Shown one piece after another: positions 15,529 through 23,461 of a stretch of 64,000 bases of DNA. Below the pieces are notes generated by a model. That model searched no databases and was not told the DNA's origin. It saw nothing but the letters and a program-made list of their open reading frames with translations. The stretch covers positions 806,001-870,000 of the forward strand of contig NZ_CBDDGH010000001.1 of the NCBI RefSeq assembly GCF_965227725.1, read 5' to 3'. How positions within the stretch are numbered: the stretch's first letter is position 1; the number at the start of each line of letters is the position of its first letter. Origin of the DNA: Shimia sp965227725. Lineage in GTDB: Bacteria > Pseudomonadota > Alphaproteobacteria > Rhodobacterales > Rhodobacteraceae. The position numbers and the translations under genes were made by a program.

Positions 15529-16632
15529 ATGGATTTGCACTTAGCCCAAATCAGCCTGTCTCACTTCAGGTCACACAAGAAAGGCGCTCTTCAGTGTGAT
15601 GGGCGCCCTGTGGCGCTGTTTGGGCCCAATGGGGCGGGCAAGACCAATATTCTGGAAGCGGTGTCCCTGTTTTCGCCGGGTCGGGGCATTCGCCGGGCCA
15701 GCGCCGAAGAGATGACTCGGCGTCCGGAGGCGATTGGCTGGAAGATCTCCGGCCTACTGCAATCAGGCCAGACCGCCTATGAAATCGACATCCGCTCTGA
15801 GAATGGGGCCGCGCGGCAGGTGCAGGTGGACGGCAAAGCCGCGCCACAGGTGCAGCTGGGACGGCTCGCGCGGGTGCTGTGGCTGATCCCGTCGATGGAC
15901 CGGCTGTGGATTGAAGGCGCGGAGGGGCGGCGGCGGTTTCTGGACCGCATGACGCTGAGCTTTTTCCCAGACCATGCGGAGCATTCGCTGGCCTATGAAA
16001 AGGCCATGCGGCAGCGCAACCGGTTGCTGAAAGAGCAGCTCAACGATGCCCATTGGTATATGGCCCTTGAAAAGCAGATGGCCGAGAGCGGGGCGCGCAT
16101 TCACGCCGCCCGTCAGCAAACGGTTGAGAGGTTGAGCCTTGCGCAGGGGCAGGCGGAAACCGCCTTTCCCACGGCCGAACTGGAACTGATCCAGTCAGAG
16201 GGCAGCATGCCCGAGAGCCGCGAGGATCTGGCCGAGGCGCTGGCGGAAAGCCGGTTTCGTGACATTGCCGCCGGACGCTCGCTGGTGGGGCCACACCGCA
16301 CCGATATGCTGGGCACCTACCTCAGCAAAGGGGTGCCGGCAAAAGACTGCTCCACAGGCGAGCAAAAGGCGCTTCTGGTGTCGCTTATTCTGGCCAATGC
16401 GCGGGCGCTGGCCGAAGACCTTGGCGCGCCGCCCCTGCTGCTTCTGGATGAGGTGGCAGCCCATCTTGATCCCAACCGCCGTGCGGCACTTTATGACGAG
16501 ATTTGCACCCTTGGTGCGCAGGCCTGGATGACCGGCACGGAGCGCAGCCTGTTTGACGCTTTGGGCGCGCGTGCGCAGTACTTTGAAGTCACTGACACGG
16601 ATGGGATTTCCCAGCTTTCCGAACACGCCTAG
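15529..16632 (+). CDS. recF: DNA replication and repair protein RecF
   Basis: SMC-like ATPase, 367 residues, that helps RecOR load RecA at gaps. Walker A GPNGAGKT is at residues 32-39, the ABC signature CSTGEQKALLVSL lies in the C-terminal third, followed by Walker B LLLLDEVAAHLD. The N-terminus (LAQISLSHFRSHKKG) is typical of RecF. The ATG at 15529 lacks a clear ribosome site. It stands between a terminator and gyrB, in the conserved dnaA-dnaN-recF-gyrB order. Confidence 0.95.
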   Translation: MDLHLAQISLSHFRSHKKGALQCDGRPVALFGPNGAGKTNILEAVSLFSPGRGIRRASAEEMTRRPEAIGWKISGLLQSGQTAYEIDIRSENGAARQVQVDGKAAPQVQLGRLARVLWLIPSMDRLWIEGAEGRRRFLDRMTLSFFPDHAEHSLAYEKAMRQRNRLLKEQLNDAHWYMALEKQMAESGARIHAARQQTVERLSLAQGQAETAFPTAELELIQSEGSMPESREDLAEALAESRFRDIAAGRSLVGPHRTDMLGTYLSKGVPAKDCSTGEQKALLVSLILANARALAEDLGAPPLLLLDEVAAHLDPNRRAALYDEICTLGAQAWMTGTERSLFDALGARAQYFEVTDTDGISQLSEHA

Positions 16633-16726
16633 CCCGCACCGCTTTCGTTGCGGAAAATTTGGCCATTTGCGTGACAACCCCGCCCAAACCCGATATAAAT
16701 TCGGGAAATCAAAAAGGGCGACATGA

Positions 16727-19144
16727 ATGTCTGACAACGCGCAAAATCCCGAGCAATATGGCGCGGATTCCATCAAAGTTCTCAAAGGTTTGGAAGCGGT
16801 CCGCAAACGGCCGGGCATGTATATCGGTGACACCGATGATGGCTCGGGTCTGCACCATATGGTTTACGAGGTTGTCGACAACGGCATTGATGAGGCGCTG
16901 GCCAACCACGCAGACCATGTTCGGGTGAAAATTCATGCCGACAGTTCGGTCTCTGTCTATGACAACGGCCGCGGCATTCCGGTGGATATTCACCCCGAAG
17001 AGGGCGTCTCTGCGGCCGAGGTGATCATGACCCAGCTGCACGCTGGCGGTAAGTTTGACAGCAACTCCTATAAGGTTTCCGGCGGTCTGCACGGGGTTGG
17101 GGTTTCGGTTGTGAACGCGCTGTCGGTGTGGCTTGAGCTGCGCATCTGGCGCAACGGCAAAGAGCATTACGCCAAGTTTGAGCACGGCGATTGTACCGAG
17201 CATCTGCGCGAAGTGGCGGAATGTGGTGATGAGACCGGCACTGAGGTGCGTTTCATGGCCTCCACCGAGACTTTTTCCAACATCGAGTACTCCTTTGACA
17301 CGCTGGAAAAGCGCCTGCGCGAGCTGGCCTTCCTGAACTCCGGTGTGCGCATCATTCTGGAAGACGAACGCCCAGCAGAGCCGCTGCGCACGGAGCTTTA
17401 CTACGACGGCGGTGTGAATGAGTTTGTCAAATATATCGACCGTCACAAGACCTCGCTGATGGAAGCGCCGATCTATGTGAAAGGCGAGAAAGACGACATC
17501 GGCGTTGAGGTGGCGATGTGGTGGAACGACAGCTACCATGAAAACGTGCTGCCCTTTACCAACAACATCCCGCAGCGCGATGGCGGCACGCATATCGCGG
17601 GCTTCCGTGGCGCGCTGACCCGCACCTTGCAGAAATATGCGCAGGAAAGCGGTGTTGCGAAGAAAGAGAAGATCACCTTCACCGGCGATGATGCGCGGGA
17701 GGGGCTGACCTGCGTGCTGTCCGTGAAAGTGCCGGACCCGAAGTTCAGCTCGCAGACCAAAGACAAGCTGGTGAGCTCTGAGGTGCGTCCGGCTGTTGAA
17801 GGGCTGATGAACGAGAAGCTGACCGAGTGGTTTGAGGAAAACCCGCAGACCGCGAAGATGATCGTTTCCAAGATCCTTGAGGCGGCCCATGCCCGTGAAG
17901 CGGCCCGTAAGGCGCGCGAGCTGACGCGGCGCAAGACGGCGATGGATGTGAACTTCCTCGCCGGTAAGCTCAAAGACTGTGCCGAAAAAGACCCATCAAA
18001 GACCGAAGTCTTCCTCGTGGAGGGGGATTCCGCGGGTGGATCTGCACAGACCGGTCGGGACCGGATGACACAGGCGATCCTGCCGCTGCGCGGGAAGATC
18101 CTGAACGTGGAGCGCGCGCGCTTTGATCGGATGCTGAGCTCGCAGGAGATCGGCAACCTTGTGATGGCGCTTGGCACCGGCATTGGACGCGATGAATTCA
18201 ACGTCGACAAGCTGCGCTACCACAAGGTGGTGATCATGACCGATGCGGACGTTGATGGCGCGCACATCCGGACGCTGCTGCTGACCTTCTTCTATCGTCA
18301 GATGCCGGAACTGATCGAGAAAGGGCACCTCTACATTGCGCAGCCGCCGCTTTACAAAGTGGCGCGTGGCAAGTCCGAGGTGTACCTGAAAGATCAGGGT
18401 GCGCTGGATGATTATCTGGTGAACCAGGGCATTGAAGGCGCGGTGCTGAAGCTGGGCAACGGTATGGAGATGACCGGTCAGGATCTGGCGCGCGTTGTGA
18501 CCGAGGCGCGGCAACTGAAGCAGGTTCTGGACGCCTTCCCAACCCATTATCCGCGCCACATTCTGGAGCAGGCCGCCATTGCAGGCGCTTTTGTGCCGGG
18601 CGCGGTGGACAGCGATCTGCAAGGTGTGGCCGATAAAGTGGCCAAACGTCTGGACCTGATCGCGCTGGAATATGAGCGCGGTTGGACGGGCCGTATCACG
18701 CAGGATCACGGCATCCGTCTGGCGCGTATTCTGCGCGGTGTGGAAGAGGTGCGCACGCTGGATGGCCCGATGCTGCGCTCTGGTGAGGCCCGCAAATCCG
18801 GCAGCTTCACCGAAAGCCTGCAGGAAGTTTACGGCAGCCCGGCGACGCTGGTGCGCAAGGACCGCAGCCAGATCATCCACGGCCCGCTGGACCTGCTGAA
18901 AGCCATTCTGGCGGAAGGCGAAAAGGGCCTGACCCTGCAGCGCTACAAAGGTCTGGGCGAGATGAACCCCGATCAGCTTTGGGAGACCACGCTGGACCCG
19001 GATGCCCGCACATTGTTGCAGGTGAAGGTGGAAGATATGGCGGAAGCTGATGACCTCTTCACCAAGCTGATGGGCGATGTGGTGGAGCCACGCCGCGAGT
19101 TCATCCAGAAAAACGCGCTGAGCGTGGAAAATCTGGATTTCTGA
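16727..19144 (+). CDS. gyrB: DNA gyrase subunit B
   Basis: ATPase subunit of gyrase, 805 residues, of typical length. The GHKL ATP site is seen as EVVDNGIDEAL, YDNGRGIPVDIHPEEG and the GGLHGVGVSVVNALS lid. The TOPRIM domain shows EGDSAGGSAQTGRDR and MTDADVDGAHIRTLLLTFF with the metal-binding acids. The C-terminus contains QRYKGLGEMNPDQLWETT. It follows recF by 94 bases and is closed by a strong terminator. Confidence 0.98.
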   Translation: MSDNAQNPEQYGADSIKVLKGLEAVRKRPGMYIGDTDDGSGLHHMVYEVVDNGIDEALANHADHVRVKIHADSSVSVYDNGRGIPVDIHPEEGVSAAEVIMTQLHAGGKFDSNSYKVSGGLHGVGVSVVNALSVWLELRIWRNGKEHYAKFEHGDCTEHLREVAECGDETGTEVRFMASTETFSNIEYSFDTLEKRLRELAFLNSGVRIILEDERPAEPLRTELYYDGGVNEFVKYIDRHKTSLMEAPIYVKGEKDDIGVEVAMWWNDSYHENVLPFTNNIPQRDGGTHIAGFRGALTRTLQKYAQESGVAKKEKITFTGDDAREGLTCVLSVKVPDPKFSSQTKDKLVSSEVRPAVEGLMNEKLTEWFEENPQTAKMIVSKILEAAHAREAARKARELTRRKTAMDVNFLAGKLKDCAEKDPSKTEVFLVEGDSAGGSAQTGRDRMTQAILPLRGKILNVERARFDRMLSSQEIGNLVMALGTGIGRDEFNVDKLRYHKVVIMTDADVDGAHIRTLLLTFFYRQMPELIEKGHLYIAQPPLYKVARGKSEVYLKDQGALDDYLVNQGIEGAVLKLGNGMEMTGQDLARVVTEARQLKQVLDAFPTHYPRHILEQAAIAGAFVPGAVDSDLQGVADKVAKRLDLIALEYERGWTGRITQDHGIRLARILRGVEEVRTLDGPMLRSGEARKSGSFTESLQEVYGSPATLVRKDRSQIIHGPLDLLKAILAEGEKGLTLQRYKGLGEMNPDQLWETTLDPDARTLLQVKVEDMAEADDLFTKLMGDVVEPRREFIQKNALSVENLDF

Positions 19145-19163
19145 TCCGGATAACAGTCACAAA

Positions 19164-19195
19164 AAAACGCGGGGCCTTGGCTCCGCGTTTTTGTT
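19164..19195 (+). terminator. Rho-independent terminator after gyrB
   Basis: AAAACGCGGGGCC pairs with GGCTCCGCGTTTTT over a TT loop. It lies 20 bases after the gyrB stop and before the convergent chemoreceptor gene. Confidence 0.85.
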
Positions 19196-19223
19196 TGGCA
19201 GGTTGTAATGGCGGCTGCGTGTC

Positions 19224-21017
19224 TTAGGCTGCGCGTTCTTCCTCACGCACCGCAGCATGTACCGCCACAGCGCCGTTTTGTGAGAAGAACGCCACCGCCT
19301 CCATCAGGCGCGCCGCGCTTTCAGACAGCTGATCTGAGGCCCAAGCGGTGCCATCAACCAGATCCGCATTCTCGCGGGTCATTGTGTCCAGATCCTGGGC
19401 ATAGGTGCTGAGTTGGCGCAGGCGTTCGGATTGCGTCTCGTTCATCTCAACGATCTCCACCAGAGTCTGATCCACCGCGTTGTTGGCGGATTGCACGTCG
19501 ACGATTGAGGTCTTTGCTTCCTCAACCTCAGAGACACCCTCGGCCACTTTTTCCACGTTTGAGGCCACCAGTTCCGCCACCTGAAGCGCGGCGTCGCTGG
19601 TCCGCTGGGAGAGGTTACGGACCTCCGAAGCCACAATGGCGAAGCCCCTGCCCGCATCGCCTGCGCGCGCGGCTTCGACCGAGGCGTTCACAGACAACAT
19701 GTTGGTTTGAAAGGCGATTTCGTCAATCAGCGTGATGATGCTTTTGATCTCATTGGTGCCTGCCTCAACTCCCGCCATGGCCGCGCTGGCATGGGACACC
19801 ACGCCCACGGTTTCCTCGGCGCGTTTGTTGGCGCGGCGTCCGGTCGCCATGGCATCCTGCGCGGCGGTGACGTTGGCCCCGACGGCATTGCCGATCCCGC
19901 GCATCATATCGGTGCTTTGCTCCACGATCTGGGATTGGTGTTTGGTGCGGTCAGAGAGGTGGCGGGTTTCCTGATCGAGCGTCTTGGCGGTTTGGGCCAC
20001 ATGTTCGGCGGATTGGTTGATGACCTGCACCGTCGCGCTCATGCGCGCGAGGCTGGCGTTCAGCCCTGCGGCCACCTCACCAAAGCTGCCAGAGTAATCC
20101 CGCTCGATGCGACCGGACAAATCGCCTTTCGCAAGGCTTTGTGTCACGCTTTGCGCATCGGTCACAAAATCGCTCACCACTGTGCAGAGATCATTCACGG
20201 TTTCGATCAGCGGTGCATTCTCTGAGGCGACCTGTGCGTCGGAAATCTCGATGCGTTTGTCCACTTGGCCTTGCGCAAAGGCACCCACGACCGATTTGGC
20301 CTCCCCGAGCGCAATGTCGGAGCGTGCGACCCGCGCTGTTTCCTGTGCGATGGCCTCCTGTTCGACCTTGCGCGCCACCGCTTCGCGCATCTGAAGCCAA
20401 ACAAGCCCCGCCACAACGACACCCGCCAAAACAAAGCCGATGGTCATGCCTGCGATCAGATCATTGTTCAGATCCGCGCGCACCACATAGGCGCCCATGA
20501 TGTCGCCCAGCTGCCAATTGCGGGAGGGCACGATCCGGTTGTGGCAATCCACACAGGCCTGAGACTGCGCAACGCTTGGGTAGATCGACAGGGAGGACAG
20601 GCCGTCCTGATCCCAGATCAGGCGCTCCACAATCTCGTGATTTTGCGTTTCCTGAAAGCCGGTGATCACGCCACGCACGTAGGGATCGTTTTCGATTGTG
20701 ACCACCTCATGATCGGGCAGGCCCGGCATGGTGATTTCAAAGGCTTCGCTGCCATGCCCGCCAGCGGCGTTGAAGTTCGTCAGACCTTCCTGACGAAAAC
20801 TCGCAGGTGCGGCTGCGCCGTCGCCGCGGTTGGTCACATAGCTTTTGAAGAAGGCCTGAATGACCTCAACCAGCGCGGCCTTTTCGGTGTTTGATTCTTG
20901 ATAAGCGCTGTAAATCGACATGCCGGTGCACAGCACTAGGATCGGAAGGGCGGCAAACACACTGAGCAACACGGTCCGGAAAGGCCCGTGTCGGTGATTG
21001 GCATTTTGTTTCATCAA
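19224..21017 (-). CDS. Methyl-accepting chemotaxis protein with a periplasmic CxxCH haem-type sensor domain
   Basis: Chemoreceptor of 597 residues. Membrane segments are at about 15-37 and 188-209, leaving a periplasmic domain that contains CVDCH at residues 155-159, followed by NWQLGDIMGAYVVR. That CxxCH plus GD-GAY pattern fits the Tll0287-like (DUF3365) c-type haem sensor domain. HAMP-like regions follow, then the signalling hairpin with EIAFQTNMLSVNASVEAARAG. The C-terminus ends EERAA and lacks an NWETF-type CheR-docking pentapeptide. It is a single gene without che genes nearby. A haem receptor would sense redox, oxygen or NO; that role is inferred from the motif. Confidence 0.9.
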   Translation of the reverse strand: MMKQNANHRHGPFRTVLLSVFAALPILVLCTGMSIYSAYQESNTEKAALVEVIQAFFKSYVTNRGDGAAAPASFRQEGLTNFNAAGGHGSEAFEITMPGLPDHEVVTIENDPYVRGVITGFQETQNHEIVERLIWDQDGLSSLSIYPSVAQSQACVDCHNRIVPSRNWQLGDIMGAYVVRADLNNDLIAGMTIGFVLAGVVVAGLVWLQMREAVARKVEQEAIAQETARVARSDIALGEAKSVVGAFAQGQVDKRIEISDAQVASENAPLIETVNDLCTVVSDFVTDAQSVTQSLAKGDLSGRIERDYSGSFGEVAAGLNASLARMSATVQVINQSAEHVAQTAKTLDQETRHLSDRTKHQSQIVEQSTDMMRGIGNAVGANVTAAQDAMATGRRANKRAEETVGVVSHASAAMAGVEAGTNEIKSIITLIDEIAFQTNMLSVNASVEAARAGDAGRGFAIVASEVRNLSQRTSDAALQVAELVASNVEKVAEGVSEVEEAKTSIVDVQSANNAVDQTLVEIVEMNETQSERLRQLSTYAQDLDTMTRENADLVDGTAWASDQLSESAARLMEAVAFFSQNGAVAVHAAVREEERAA

Positions 21018-21225
21018 CGTCCTCTTTGGCAGGCCGCATCCGCTGTGGCGGCCTTACATTCGCGAATTTCTGGAGGGGGTGTTGGTGAAAAACCTTAAGA
21101 ATCCGTTCGGCGAAAACAGTCGTTCAACCCAAGGGTGCAACGCACCTCAAGCTACGATTAGCATCGCAAGAAAGTTCGCCAATTAATTGAGCATATCCCG
21201 CAGAATCGCCGCGATGATCCGCAGA

Positions 21226-21825
21226 TCAAAACGCAAAGGAGAGCTGCAGATGGGCGGTTTTGCCGGTGATTTGTTCGATGGTTTTGCCAAGGCGCTGCTC
21301 GGCTTTCAACACCACTTCTGCGGCGGCGCGCGCGTCTTCGCCGGCGTCGTGGTGATGGAACTCCAGACCCAAAGCTTCCTTGAGGTGGCCAAGCCCATGC
21401 CCGCCATTGCCGCGAAATTCCGGCCAGGCTTTGCGGGCGATTTTCACGCTGTCCGCCCAATGCAGTTTGGGTTTGCCAAGGTCTGAGGTAAGGCAGGCAG
21501 CGGTGATCGCCTTCTCGTCAAAGCCGCTGTGTTGCACCAGCAGATGGCGTGACAGCACAGGGGCCATCAGCGGCCAGGCCTGCGCAAAGGTGGGCGCGCC
21601 GCGCACGGTGGCGGCACTGATGCCGGTGAGGTCGGTGTTGAAGGGCGCAAAGGGTTCTTCGGGGTCGATGTAGGTGGCGAAGGTCTCGATCGTGCCGTCC
21701 ATACGCACCCCGGCGAGGCCGATCTGGCTGATGCTGTGGCGGTGGGCATTGGCGGTTTCCACATCCAGCGCAATGAAGCGAAAGAGGCCCTCAAGCATCG
21801 GCTGGTCAGGGAGAAAGGCGGTCAT
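21226..21825 (-). CDS. DnaQ-like 3'-5' exonuclease
   Basis: Small exonuclease of 199 residues in the DEDDh/RNase T superfamily. Exo I is FIALDVETAN with the catalytic D21 and E23, Exo II lies around VQHSGFDEKAI, and Exo III is HHHDAGEDARAAAEVV with the catalytic H and D. It is related to the epsilon proofreading subunit but is encoded apart from polymerase genes. The ATG at 21825 overlaps the stop of the TetR gene (ATGA), so the longer upstream frame is not used. A role in nucleic-acid trimming or repair is inferred from family. Confidence 0.88.
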   Translation of the reverse strand: MTAFLPDQPMLEGLFRFIALDVETANAHRHSISQIGLAGVRMDGTIETFATYIDPEEPFAPFNTDLTGISAATVRGAPTFAQAWPLMAPVLSRHLLVQHSGFDEKAITAACLTSDLGKPKLHWADSVKIARKAWPEFRGNGGHGLGHLKEALGLEFHHHDAGEDARAAAEVVLKAEQRLGKTIEQITGKTAHLQLSFAF

Positions 21826-22433
21826 GAGGCGGCTCCGTAGAGGCATCGGCGCAGATGCGCGATGAGCTGGTCCGCTGCCTTTTGAAGCTGATCGCGGCGG
21901 GGTGCAAGGCGGGCATAGGACCAAAGCCCCTGCACCGCTGTCATTGTGTAGTGGCCAAGAGCTTCGAGCTCTTCTGTGCTCAGCGGATTGCCCGCCTTGG
22001 TATTTTCGCGCGTCAGAGCGGCGGTGAACCCAGCGGTGAGCCGGTCGGCATGGGCCAAAAGCTTTGCCTTTATGTCGGCTTCCTCTGTGCTGATCTGCCC
22101 CCAGGTGCTGCAGACCAGACAGCCGGTCACGCCGTCATTTGCGCGCCCTTCCTGCGCGATGGCGGCAGAGAGATAGCTGGCAATCGCCTCCAACCCCGCA
22201 TCCGGTGCCTCCACAGCGCCAAAAAGCGGGGTCACCACATGGGTTTGGTAGTGATCCAGCACAGCGGAAAACAAGGCTTCTTTGCCGGAATAGTCACTAT
22301 ACAGAGAGCCGCGGCTGACCCCGGTTTCACGCACCAGGTCCCCCACGGACACCGCCCGATAGCCGCCTTTCCAAAAGGCCATCATCGCGTTGGTCAGCAG
22401 GTCTTGGCGGGTCTGGGACTGTGGTCTTGGCAT
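21822..22433 (-). CDS. TetR/AcrR-family transcriptional regulator
   Basis: Repressor of 203 residues. The helix-turn-helix is at about residues 10-55 (RQDLLTNAMMAFWKGGYRAVSVGDLVRETGVSRGSLYSDYSGKE). The parts quoted separately are VSVGDLVRETGVSRG and SLYSDYSGKEALF. The C-terminal domain carries GCLVCSTWGQI, a pattern common in AcrR-type TetR_C proteins. It is divergent from the haloalkane dehalogenase gene, and a near-perfect palindrome sits in the 77-bp gap. It probably represses itself and the dehalogenase. The stop overlaps the exonuclease start. Confidence 0.88.
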   Translation of the reverse strand: MPRPQSQTRQDLLTNAMMAFWKGGYRAVSVGDLVRETGVSRGSLYSDYSGKEALFSAVLDHYQTHVVTPLFGAVEAPDAGLEAIASYLSAAIAQEGRANDGVTGCLVCSTWGQISTEEADIKAKLLAHADRLTAGFTAALTRENTKAGNPLSTEELEALGHYTMTAVQGLWSYARLAPRRDQLQKAADQLIAHLRRCLYGAAS

Positions 22434-22447
22434 TTGAACTCTTGTTT

Positions 22448-22463
22448 TGGAACGATCATTCCA
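22448..22463. promoter_or_regulatory. Palindrome TGGAACGATCATTCCA, probable TetR operator
   Basis: TGGAACGA-TCATTCCA is symmetric at seven of eight positions per arm. It lies 15 bases upstream of the TetR start codon and 48 bases upstream of the dehalogenase start, in the shared promoter space. The TGGAACG half-site resembles operators of several AcrR-type TetR proteins. Confidence 0.65.
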
Positions 22464-22510
22464 TTACGCTAATCCTGTTTCTCAAACAAGGATCAACAGG
22501 GGAGAGGCCC

Positions 22511-23389
22511 ATGTCTACAGCGTTCCGCGAGAAAAAGAAATTTGCCACGGTGCTTGGCAAACAGATGGCCTATATCGAGGAAGGCGAAGGGGATCCGATT
22601 GTCTTTCTGCATGGCAATCCGACCTCGTCTTATCTCTGGCGCAATGTGATGCCGCATCTGGCTGGCAAAGGGCGGCTGATCGCGCCGGATCTGATTGGCA
22701 TGGGCGATTCCGATAAGCTCGATGACAGCGGGCCGGAGCGCTACACCTTTGTGGAGCATCGTCGCTATCTTTACGCGCTGCTGGAAACGCTGGGGGTGAC
22801 GGAGAATGTCACGCTGGTGATCCATGACTGGGGCTCCGCCCTTGGGTTCCACTGGGCGCACAGCAACCCGGAGAAGGTCAAAGGCATCGCCTTTATGGAG
22901 GGCATCGTGGCGCCTGTGCCAAGCTGGGACAGCTTCCCTGCGGCGGCGCGCCCGATCTTTGAGGCGATGCGCTCTCCGGCGGGGGAAGAGATGATCCTTG
23001 AGAACAACACTTTTGTGGAGGCGATCCTGCCCGGCTCTATCCTGCGGGATCTGAGCGAGGAAGAGATGGTCGAGTACCGCCGTCCCTTTGCCAATGCCGG
23101 AGAAGACCGTCGCCCGACGCTGACATGGCCGCGCCAGATCCCGATTGAGGGCACACCGGCGGATGTGACCGAGATTGTGGCGGCCTATTCCGCATGGCTC
23201 AAGGAAAGTGATCTGCCCAAGCTTTTTGTGAACGCAGAGCCCGGTGCGCTGATCGCTGGGCCGGTGCGGGATTATGTGCGGGCCTTCCCCAATCTGAGCG
23301 AAGTTACCGTGGAGGGCAGCCATTTCATTCAGGAAGACAGCCCGGATGAGATCGGCACCGCCATCAAAGACTGGCACGCCACGCTCTGA
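22511..23389 (+). CDS. dhaA: Haloalkane dehalogenase (HLD-II type)
   Basis: Alpha/beta hydrolase, 292 residues, that cleaves carbon-halogen bonds to an alcohol and halide. The nucleophile is D106 in VIHDWGSALGFHWAH, the halide-holding residues are N36 (HGNPTSS) and W107, the acid E130 is in FMEGIV, and the base H271 is in GSHFIQED. The D106-E130-H271 arrangement and the following WD.FP segment match the DhaA/LinB subfamily. The ATG at 22511 has a GGGGAGAGG ribosome site; the earlier frame lacks one. A TetR gene lies divergently upstream and a terminator follows. Substrate range cannot be inferred. Confidence 0.92.
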   Translation: MSTAFREKKKFATVLGKQMAYIEEGEGDPIVFLHGNPTSSYLWRNVMPHLAGKGRLIAPDLIGMGDSDKLDDSGPERYTFVEHRRYLYALLETLGVTENVTLVIHDWGSALGFHWAHSNPEKVKGIAFMEGIVAPVPSWDSFPAAARPIFEAMRSPAGEEMILENNTFVEAILPGSILRDLSEEEMVEYRRPFANAGEDRRPTLTWPRQIPIEGTPADVTEIVAAYSAWLKESDLPKLFVNAEPGALIAGPVRDYVRAFPNLSEVTVEGSHFIQEDSPDEIGTAIKDWHATL

Positions 23390-23409
23390 TCGCTGCCACG
23401 CGCACACAA

Positions 23410-23440
23410 AAAAGCCGCCCCAAAGACCGGGGCGGCTTTT
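23410..23440 (+). terminator. Rho-independent terminator, bidirectional, after the dehalogenase gene
   Basis: AAAAGCCGCCCC and GGGGCGGCTTTT form a perfect 12-base stem with a 7-base loop. With A- and T-rich flanks it can serve both the dehalogenase gene and the converging RND gene. Confidence 0.85.
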
Positions 23441-23461
23441 CTTTTGGTATCACTGGCGAGA

